Assembly (NCBI GenBank): GCA_015661645.1 | Contig: DQVR01000039.1 | Coordinates: forward strand, 1 to 8,709 | DNA from: Pyrodictium delaneyi | Lineage (GTDB): Archaea; Thermoproteota; Thermoprotei_A; Sulfolobales; Pyrodictiaceae | Length of the DNA: 8,709 nucleotides | Reading direction: 5' to 3' | Shown: in pieces, positions 3,516-8,709 of the stretch | How positions within the stretch are numbered: position 1 is the stretch's first letter | Layout of the letters: each line of letters starts with the position of its first letter | Notes under the pieces: model-generated | The model's database searches: none | Seen by the model: only the letters and a program-made list of their open reading frames with translations | Told to the model about the DNA's origin: nothing | Position numbers and translations under genes: made by a program

Positions 3516-4250
3516 GTGGCAGACGCTGTGTACAGGGCGCTACTCGCTAGGCTACTGAGGACTCGACTAGCACCCGGTAGGATGCCGGAGCACGTAGCTA
3601 TAATCCCTGACGGTAATCGGCGCTGGGCCCGTAGGAGAGGGCTTCCGCCAGCAGTCGGGCATGCACGCGGGTACCAAGTTGCAAAGAAGACACTCGACCT
3701 ATTATGGAGCCTAGGCGTCAAGAACGTTACCTTTTACGCACTATCCAGGGAGAATTGTCTCTACCGCTCCCGCGAAGAGCTGGAGAACATACATCGGCTA
3801 CTTGGCCGCGCTGTAGAAGAGCTGCTACACGATAGACGTGTCGAGAACGGGCAGACACGTGTATTCTTCGGCGGCGACATGTCCCTGCTGCCTGCATGGC
3901 TCGTAGAGCGGGTAGAAGAGATAAACAGGGCTACAGCAGGTAACGGGCCCTACACTCTCACTATAGCTGTGTGCTACAGTGGGCACTGGGAAATAGAGGA
4001 TGCTATACGGCGTAGCTGTAGAGACGGCGAGATAGGAAATATCCGGGGGAGCATGGTCTTTGGCTGGCTCCCAGAGCCAGACCTACTGATAAGGACTGGC
4101 GGGGAGATGCGGCTTAGCGGTTTCCTTCTATACCATATAGCTTACACGGAGCTGTACTTTACCCGCCGCTTGTGGCCTGAGTTTGACGAGGCTGAGCTTT
4201 ATCGTGCTCTTCTCTCCTTTCAGAGGAGGGAGCGGAGGTTCGGAAGATAG
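3516..4250 (+). CDS. uppS: Cis-prenyltransferase (undecaprenyl/polyprenyl diphosphate synthase family)
   Basis: The enzyme extends an allylic diphosphate with IPP units to make the long polyprenyl diphosphate that archaea convert to the dolichol-type carrier for S-layer and glycoprotein glycans. The protein is 244 aa from GTG 3516. Signature motifs are HVAIIPDGNRRWA, GHARGY, ALSREN, PDLLIRTGGEMRLSGFLL and AYTELYF. Aligned by eye to E. coli UppS, the key residues are present: D32, N34, R36, H49, S77, N80, E87, R193, E197, R199, S201 and E212. The usual Trp after the SxEN motif is Cys81, and the following Arg is displaced by one. The segment before PDLLIRT is about 7 residues shorter than in E. 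coli. The frame is open from ATG 3438, but I prefer GTG 3516 because 20-25 residues normally precede the first motif. The last 92 bp overlap the convergent DUF373 gene. Confidence 0.93.
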   Translation: MADAVYRALLARLLRTRLAPGRMPEHVAIIPDGNRRWARRRGLPPAVGHARGYQVAKKTLDLLWSLGVKNVTFYALSRENCLYRSREELENIHRLLGRAVEELLHDRRVENGQTRVFFGGDMSLLPAWLVERVEEINRATAGNGPYTLTIAVCYSGHWEIEDAIRRSCRDGEIGNIRGSMVFGWLPEPDLLIRTGGEMRLSGFLLYHIAYTELYFTRRLWPEFDEAELYRALLSFQRRERRFGR

Positions 4251-5316
4251 AGCGTTCGAGCATCCTAGCTAGCTGCCAGACTACAGCCACGAGCATTACC
4301 GACGCCACGGCATAGAGCGCGAAGTTGCTCGCTATGAGCGCTTGTATGAACTCACCCAGGCTGAGGCTAGTCATCATGTCTAGTGCCGAGGCTATAGTGT
4401 CGAGTAGCACGACAGCCACTATTACCGTGGCTATTGATACTAGCTCCCTTGTAAGCTTTAGGCTGCCCGATACGAACTTAGACGCCGCATGGCCTAGTAT
4501 CGCGATACTGGCCGCGAACCCCAGAAGCCCGGTGACGCCACGCAAGGTCTCAGCAAGGTCGCTGGGGGTTATACTACGAGTGTTCATGAGCTGTGTAGCC
4601 GCGAGGCCTATGGCGAGGGCTACTGAGAGACCAGCCGTAGCATAGGAGACTAGTGTCACCGGCGTCTCCGTCAACGTCTTGACTATCTTGTCCTCGAGGT
4701 CGAAGCCCCGAATAATCATGGCCGCGCCGGCGACCATGAATACCAGTAGGAGCGCCTCCCGGAGCATGTTCATTAGAGCTAGAACGGAGAACATGACAAG
4801 TATTATCCCGGGGACGCCAAGGAACATCCGCGAGAACCTAGGCTCAGTCATCACCTTACGCAGGTACTTGACAAACAGGACGTAGGTCTCTTCAACACCC
4901 CTCAGCTGTTTTATTACGAGCCTATGCACGCCGTAAACGGGGACAATGGAGGCTACCATAGGGACTAGAAGCTCGTCTTCAGACCCATCAGATACTATTA
5001 TAACACCGTCAGGATTATACTCTTCTATGAGCTTCTCCAGCTCTCGACGTGCATGCATACCAGCCTCTGCTCCGCCAAGCTCACTACCAGCTATAGCTGC
5101 TGGTTCGGCCTCGTAGCCCTTACGGCGGAGCTCGTCTGCTAGCTTGACCGCCGCAAATAGAACGTTTGCATCCGAGTCCTCAGGGTCGTAGAGAGCGAAT
5201 TGTATGGCCGCATCTAGCACCCGCTCTCGGCCTAGTATAGGGGTGGATATGCCTGCACGGCCTAAGTCATTGTCCAGGTCAACTGCCAGCACTAGTACTC
5301 TCTTCTGGTACTTCAT
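4159..5316 (-). CDS. DUF373 family membrane protein
   Basis: This archaea-specific family has unknown function. The soluble N-terminal half (1-160) carries the signatures VLAVDLDNDLGRAGISTPILGR (split as VLAVDLDNDLGR, 8-20, and GISTPILGR, 22-30), ALYDPEDSDANVLFAAVKLADEL (ALYDPEDSDAN at 41-51), and IIVSDGSEDELLVPMVAS (106-123), with many conserved Asp and Glu that suggest nucleotide or metal binding (inference). About six transmembrane segments follow, at 166-184, 186-204, 219-243, 263-281, 292-312 and 329-351. A hydrophilic tail (353-385) is encoded opposite the end of uppS. ATG 5316 is preceded by GAGGAAGAGGGTA and lies 38 bp inside the upstream coiled-coil gene, so the two are probably translated together. 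It is the last gene of the minus-strand cluster. No terminator is visible after it. Confidence 0.92.
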   Translation of the reverse strand: MKYQKRVLVLAVDLDNDLGRAGISTPILGRERVLDAAIQFALYDPEDSDANVLFAAVKLADELRRKGYEAEPAAIAGSELGGAEAGMHARRELEKLIEEYNPDGVIIVSDGSEDELLVPMVASIVPVYGVHRLVIKQLRGVEETYVLFVKYLRKVMTEPRFSRMFLGVPGIILVMFSVLALMNMLREALLLVFMVAGAAMIIRGFDLEDKIVKTLTETPVTLVSYATAGLSVALAIGLAATQLMNTRSITPSDLAETLRGVTGLLGFAASIAILGHAASKFVSGSLKLTRELVSIATVIVAVVLLDTIASALDMMTSLSLGEFIQALIASNFALYAVASVMLVAVVWQLARMLERSIFRTSAPSSERREEHDKAQPRQTQATSGG

Positions 5317-6277
5317 TACCCTCTTCCTCTAGCTCGTCTAGCTGTGTCGCGTACAGTAGCTTCAGCTCTTCTAGTGTTAACGGCTCGCCACGTTTAAGCT
5401 TCTCTTCTACTTGGCGCTTCTTCTCAGAGTATATCTGCAGTATCTTCTCACGCTCCCTGCCAGTGTATATACTCTTTAGCTGCTGGCTCAGCTGTCTAAG
5501 CTCTTGCACCTTGCTGTTTATCTTCTCGCGGAGCTCGTCTATCTCGTGGCTCTTCTCCTCTATGGTCTTTGTGAGCTCGTCTATCTTAGAGCTGAGCGAC
5601 TCCAGCTCTTGCCGTAGAGTGTTTATGCGCTCGTCTATACGGGATATGCGCTCGCTACGGGCGCGTATCTCTTCGCCATAGCTGCGTAGCTGGAGGCGGA
5701 GCCCCATTAGCTCGGCGCGCTTCTCGGCTAGCTCTTGGAGGAGCTGCCTCGCCTCCATGGTCTTCTGGAGCAGTGCCTCAAGCCTGGTTATCTCGTCTAT
5801 TATCTCCTTCTCCTGCTGTGGCGTGAGGATCTGCGTCTGCTGGCGCCACTCAAGCTCCTCTATGCGCCGGCGGATAGCGTTTATACTGCGACGCGCCAAG
5901 GGCCTAAGCTCTGCTGCTATACGCTTCTGCTGCTCGAGCTCGTTCACAGCAGCGCGCAGCTTCTCTAGAACCTCGCGGCGCTTCTGCCGGAGGCTACGAA
6001 CCTCCTCGACCAGCTGGCGACGCTTCTCCCGGAGCTGTCTTATCTGCTCGCGGAGCTGCTTAGCACGCTCTATAAGCTGGCGCCTCTCCTGGCGGAGACC
6101 ACGAACCTCTTCTATCATGCTGTAGCGCTTCTCCTTGAGCTGCTTAATCTCCTCGCGCAGGGCTGTTATCTTGTCAAGTATCTCCTTCTCGGATGCCTCA
6201 ATAATGCCTGGCTGCAAGGGCGCATCAACCCTTCGCGGAGGAGTGCTTGCTGTTGACACCGAGAGTGAACCGTGCAC
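5279..6277 (-). CDS. COG1340-type archaeal coiled-coil protein
   Basis: The 332-aa protein is almost entirely predicted coiled coil, rich in Glu, Arg, Lys, Gln and Leu. Two long heptad regions, about 28-140 and 165-285, are separated by a break around SINAIRRRIEELEWRQQTQ and LTPQQEKEIIDEITRLE, a pattern typical of archaeal COG1340 proteins. The C-terminal motif RGEPLTLEELKLLYA (about 297-311) is also characteristic. Members are often mislabelled phosphoserine phosphatase; there is no HAD motif here. The protein should be cytoplasmic, with a scaffold-like role as inference. The start is GTG 6277, with GTG 6259 an alternative; residues 1-27 are Ser/Pro-rich and not coiled coil. It is 20 bp downstream of the SWIM gene and overlaps DUF373 by 38 bp. 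Opposite-strand frames here are shadows of the Glu/Arg-rich repeats. Confidence 0.9.
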   Translation of the reverse strand: MHGSLSVSTASTPPRRVDAPLQPGIIEASEKEILDKITALREEIKQLKEKRYSMIEEVRGLRQERRQLIERAKQLREQIRQLREKRRQLVEEVRSLRQKRREVLEKLRAAVNELEQQKRIAAELRPLARRSINAIRRRIEELEWRQQTQILTPQQEKEIIDEITRLEALLQKTMEARQLLQELAEKRAELMGLRLQLRSYGEEIRARSERISRIDERINTLRQELESLSSKIDELTKTIEEKSHEIDELREKINSKVQELRQLSQQLKSIYTGREREKILQIYSEKKRQVEEKLKRGEPLTLEELKLLYATQLDELEEEGNEVPEESTSAGS

Positions 6278-6282
6278 CCAGA

Positions 6283-6300
6283 GCTATATTACTGCTTTTA
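6283..6300 (-). promoter_or_regulatory. Possible internal promoter before the coiled-coil gene
   Basis: Minus-strand TAAAAGC and AATATAGC form an AT-rich block at the end of the SWIM gene. Depending on which is the TATA box, transcription would start near 6271 or 6261. Both lie just downstream of GTG 6277 and would favour GTG 6259 as the start. It could uncouple the coiled-coil/DUF373 pair from the upstream genes. Confidence 0.3.
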
Positions 6301-6708
6301 GGGCTCACTCACGCTGCAGTACTGGTAGAGAATTCTTCTCAGAGTACGCGTCCTGCCCTCAAAGATTGTCTCAAGGAGTATATCTACGAGCTTCTCGCTG
6401 TCGAGGGCTGCGGAGAGGTCGTGGTATCTCCCGCTACGCCTAGCTATCTCGACCGCTACTAGGTGGTAGCAAGGCTCCTCTATCTCCTGGCCGACAACCC
6501 TTATAGTGAAGTGGGGGCAGCTACAGTACGTTCCTGGTATAACCACGTAGTCGGACTCGCGTCCTAGGACTATCCATAGCTCCACCGGGCTAGCAGAGAC
6601 GCGTACAGCGCGCATCTCCCTAGCCGCGGCCGCTTCTGCTCCCTTCCCTTCCTCGCCCCGCTCCCGAATGCGGCGTCTAAGCTCGCTGAGACGGCTCGTC
6701 ATGGTCAA
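6298..6708 (-). CDS. Small SWIM zinc-finger protein
   Basis: The protein is 136 aa. The C-x-C-x(n)-C-x-H signature of SWIM domains is present as C62-S-C64 and C80-Y-H82 (YCSCPHF, then EEPCYHLVAVEIA), preceded by the usual strand pair (LWIVLGRESDYVVIPGTY). The N-terminal 35 residues are Arg/Glu/Ala-rich and helical; the C-terminus is helical and basic. SWIM domains bind DNA or protein. Small archaeal SWIM proteins have been linked to RecA/Rad51-family paralogs (Shu2/Sws1-like), but nothing here proves such a role. The start is TTG 6708, overlapping the rpiA stop by 4 bp, with AGGAGG at 6725-6720 about 11 nt upstream. ATG 6702 is the alternative but lies 17 nt from that site. It is translationally coupled to rpiA and 20 bp before the coiled-coil gene. 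Confidence 0.87.
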   Translation of the reverse strand: MTMTSRLSELRRRIRERGEEGKGAEAAAAREMRAVRVSASPVELWIVLGRESDYVVIPGTYCSCPHFTIRVVGQEIEEPCYHLVAVEIARRSGRYHDLSAALDSEKLVDILLETIFEGRTRTLRRILYQYCSVSEP

Positions 6709-7457
6709 AGTGCTGGGTTCCTCCTAGTCCTTCTACACCTGTAGACCGTTACGCCTCCATCACCCCTACCTACTACAACAGTGTCGGCGTAGCCTATGAA
6801 GAGCCCGTGGCCCACTACGCCTGGTAGCCGGTCAAGGAGCGCCTCGTACTGCCTCAGCCCAACAACACCCCATGGCCAGGTGTCTACAACGATGCCGAAA
6901 TTATCGGTGAGTGCTGGGCCGTCACGGCAGCCACAGCTACTCCTAACCTCTGCCCGTACTCCTAGCACATTGAGCTCGTCCAGGAGGGCCTCGAGCGCGT
7001 ATTCTAGCACCTCTACGGGAACGGGCTTACCCCTCTCGCCGAGACTGCTCGAGACCTTGCTCTCGTCCACGACTATCACGGTGTAGCGGCTATTGTAGGC
7101 TAGTATCTTCTCACGCACCATGGCTGCGCCGCGGCCCTTGACGAGCATACACTCGCCGTCCTCTGCTGCTACCTCGTCTGCGCCGTCAAAGTATACGTCT
7201 AGCCCGCCTCTCGGCGTATAGCTGTACGCTTCGACGCCGTATCTTCTGAGCATAAGGAGTGTTGCTAAGCTGGACGCGTAGACTCTACCCGTCTTCATTG
7301 CGCGGGCAAGTTCCGGGTCGTCCATTATCAGCTCTACTATCCTGGCAACTGTGGAGCCCGTGCCAACACCTATCTTCTCTGCTTCTGCTATCCGGTCACG
7401 GAGAAGATTGAGCGCCTTCTCTGCCGCCACCTGCTTAGCATAATTAGCACTCAACAA
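6705..7457 (-). CDS. rpiA: Ribose-5-phosphate isomerase A
   Basis: The enzyme interconverts ribose 5-phosphate and ribulose 5-phosphate in the cytoplasm. In archaea that lack an oxidative pentose phosphate branch this step supplies ribose for nucleotides. The protein is 250 aa, slightly longer than the typical 220-235. Motifs are GTGSTV (32-37), the phosphate loop; DGADE (91-95); KGRGAA (107-112); REK (115-117); TDNFGIVVD (184-192); and PGVVGHGLFIG (212-222). D91, D94, K107 and E116 correspond to E. coli D81, D84, K94 and E103, with identical spacing within each pair. A Cys-containing insertion, SSCGCRDGPA, precedes TDNFG. The start is the first of two tandem TTG codons, at 7457, inside the 3' end of the methylthiotransferase gene (14-bp overlap); GTG 7433 is an alternative. 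The basic C-terminal tail (CRRTRRNPAL) overlaps the next gene by 4 bp. Confidence 0.96.
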   Translation of the reverse strand: MLSANYAKQVAAEKALNLLRDRIAEAEKIGVGTGSTVARIVELIMDDPELARAMKTGRVYASSLATLLMLRRYGVEAYSYTPRGGLDVYFDGADEVAAEDGECMLVKGRGAAMVREKILAYNSRYTVIVVDESKVSSSLGERGKPVPVEVLEYALEALLDELNVLGVRAEVRSSCGCRDGPALTDNFGIVVDTWPWGVVGLRQYEALLDRLPGVVGHGLFIGYADTVVVGRGDGGVTVYRCRRTRRNPAL

Positions 7458-8709
7458 CGAGTCCCCGGAGGTCGTACCAGGTAGCCCCGGTTACTTCAAC
7501 ACACCTCCACTCCCCTGGTGTGGCGGAGCCCTCCGGGAGTACTACCGGCATGTAGTTGTAGAGCTTAGCGTCGAGGCCGCCACGCTCCCCCCACGACACG
7601 ACTAGGGCCTCTGCACGGGTGCCCACATACCTCGTGTGCTCCTCGAGCCCTATCCGCTCTATGACATTCATGAGCTGTTTTGACCGCTGCTTCTTAATGG
7701 GGTCCGGTACCTGGGGCAGCCCAGCGGCCACTGTACGTGGACGCGGTGTGTACTGGGCTAGGTGGACCCGCTCGAACCGTAGCTCCTCCACGAGCCTCAC
7801 CGTGTTCATGAAAGCTTCTTCGTCCTCGCCGGGGTGGCCGACTATTATGTCGGTCGCTACCATAACTCCCGGTATCTTCCTCCTTATCTCCCGGACTATC
7901 TCGCGGTACTGGTCTACAGTGTAGCGACGCTTCATAATCCGTAGTACGCGGTCGTCGCCGCTCTGTACGGGCAGGTGAACGAACTTGAAGAAGCGGGGCT
8001 TCCGGAGGGCTTCTATGAACTCGTCTAGTACAGGCTCTAGCTGCTCCGGGCTCATCATCCCCACGCGCACCATGAAGCCTCCTTCTATCTCTGCTAAGCG
8101 TTCCAGCAGCTCGGGCAGCATCCTCTTCCCGTAGATGTCTATCCCATAGACGGCAACATCCTGGCCCGTTATCCTTATCTCCACGACTCCGCGACGTGCT
8201 AGCGCCTCGACTAGCCTGACTATATTCTCTATTGGGCGGCTGTACACCCGGCGCCGGGCCAGCTTGGTTATGCAGAAGCTACAGTCATTTACACACCCGT
8301 CGGCTATGGGTATCTCGGCTATCCTCCCCCGCTGCATTAGCCCGGGGTCAGGCGTGTAGAGGGTCTTGGGCCTAGAGGGCTCGTGGAGAAGGTTCCTGCC
8401 GGTTTCGATAGCCTCGTGTACGCGGTGAACATTGTGGGTTGAGACTAGTATCGCCTCTGGCGCTATACGCTTCACGGTGTAGGGTTGCGCGGAGGCCATA
8501 CAGCCTGCCACTACTAGTACCGCCGAGCGCTCTCTTGATGCCCTATATAACTCTGCTATTCTTCTTTTCATGCGCTCCTCTGTATCCATCCTCACAGTAC
8601 AAGTATTCAATATAATAATATCAGCATCATCTATACTATCCACTATCTCGTAGCCGTGGCTGGCTAGCACACTCTTCATGATAGCAGTATCTGCATGGTT
8701 TAACGCACA
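7444..8709 (-). CDS. CDKAL1/MtaB-type tRNA methylthiotransferase (ms2t6A37), 5' end outside window
   Basis: This radical-SAM enzyme of the e-MtaB class adds a methylthio group to t6A at position 37 of ANN-decoding tRNAs. The frame stays open through 8709, and the first residues read CALNHADTAIMKSVL. The first codon in view is therefore the first Cys of the N-terminal [4Fe-4S] cluster, and only about 10-15 residues are missing. ATG 8679 is internal. Counting the first visible codon as 1, the MTTase cluster cysteines are C1, C37 (NTCTVR) and C70 (AGCM). The radical-SAM C139-x3-C143-x2-C146 is written CVNDCSFC. VHLPVQSGDDRVLRIMKRRY and DIIVGHPGEDEEAF are class signatures. A C-terminal TRAM domain (about 355-421) binds tRNA. 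It is the first visible gene of the minus-strand cluster, with a stop 14 bp inside rpiA. Confidence 0.94.
   Translation of the reverse strand, partial: CALNHADTAIMKSVLASHGYEIVDSIDDADIIILNTCTVRMDTEERMKRRIAELYRASRERSAVLVVAGCMASAQPYTVKRIAPEAILVSTHNVHRVHEAIETGRNLLHEPSRPKTLYTPDPGLMQRGRIAEIPIADGCVNDCSFCITKLARRRVYSRPIENIVRLVEALARRGVVEIRITGQDVAVYGIDIYGKRMLPELLERLAEIEGGFMVRVGMMSPEQLEPVLDEFIEALRKPRFFKFVHLPVQSGDDRVLRIMKRRYTVDQYREIVREIRRKIPGVMVATDIIVGHPGEDEEAFMNTVRLVEELRFERVHLAQYTPRPRTVAAGLPQVPDPIKKQRSKQLMNVIERIGLEEHTRYVGTRAEALVVSWGERGGLDAKLYNYMPVVLPEGSATPGEWRCVEVTGATWYDLRGLVVEC

Noticed and set aside
3410..3721. Minus-strand frame over the start of uppS
   Set aside because: Antisense to the conserved DGNRRWA region, with no recognisable protein features.
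5463..6125. Plus-strand frames opposite the coiled-coil gene
   Set aside because: Extremely Ser/Cys/Arg-rich or Leu-rich products are the expected antisense of Glu/Arg/Lys heptad repeats.
5279..6277. Phosphoserine phosphatase or SMC/Rad50 identity for the coiled-coil protein
   Set aside because: No HAD DxDx motif and no Walker A, Walker B or hinge/zinc-hook; only coiled coil with the COG1340-like C-terminus.
7619..7924. Plus-strand frame inside the methylthiotransferase gene
   Set aside because: Shadow of a conserved radical-SAM gene.
7444..8679. ATG 8679 as start of the methylthiotransferase
   Set aside because: The upstream in-frame codons encode CALNHADTAI, the conserved N-terminal cluster motif, so the gene begins outside the window.
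1..8709. CRISPR array, insertion sequence, integrase or attachment site
   Set aside because: No regularly spaced repeats, transposase domain, terminal inverted repeats or tRNA gene seen on either strand.

Overview
The window is chromosomal DNA of a hyperthermophilic crenarchaeon. It most resembles the Pyrodictiaceae (Hyperthermus, Pyrolobus, Pyrodictium), but that placement is inferred from gene content and style, not from a database search. The pointers are: archaea-only families (DUF424, DUF373, COG1340-type coiled coil, aIF2-beta, CDKAL1-like methylthiotransferase), roughly mid-50s % GC, Arg codons of both CGN and AGR type, frequent ATA and CTA codons, many TTG or GTG starts, TATA-like boxes rather than bacterial promoters, and very tight packing. 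No CRISPR array, tRNA, rRNA, transposase or IS end was seen.

Layout. (1) 1-370, minus: start and middle of a PAC2-family protein that runs off the left edge. (2) 371-1568: the accessory-looking part. It holds a 268-bp non-coding stretch with hairpins and a possible frameshifted mini-gene, a 116-aa protein (minus) and a 130-aa protein (plus), neither of which I recognise. The two diverge from a promoter region holding three perfect dyads. (3) 1516-2375: DUF424 (minus) and translation initiation factor aIF2-beta (plus), divergent over one near-palindromic TATA-like element. (4) 2472-4250, plus: a four-CBS-domain protein and a cis-prenyltransferase (UppS family), separated by a short terminator-like hairpin. 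(5) 4159-8709, minus: a compact cluster, in transcription order tRNA methylthiotransferase, RpiA, small SWIM zinc-finger protein, COG1340 coiled-coil protein and DUF373 membrane protein, joined by overlaps of 14, 4 and 38 bp and one 20-bp gap.

How the genes fit together. Most are housekeeping: translation (aIF2-beta, probably DUF424, ms2t6A37 tRNA modification), pentose phosphate metabolism (RpiA), polyprenyl carrier synthesis for glycans (UppS), and archaeal membrane or cytoplasmic proteins of unknown role (DUF373, coiled coil, PAC2). Both convergent gene pairs overlap at their 3' ends (53 bp and 92 bp). The parts most worth a second look are the 990-1175 promoter region with abutting palindromes and a stop-start-coupled 9-codon ORF, the structured 472-638 region, the shared palindromic promoter near 1886, and the SWIM/coiled-coil/DUF373 trio behind rpiA.
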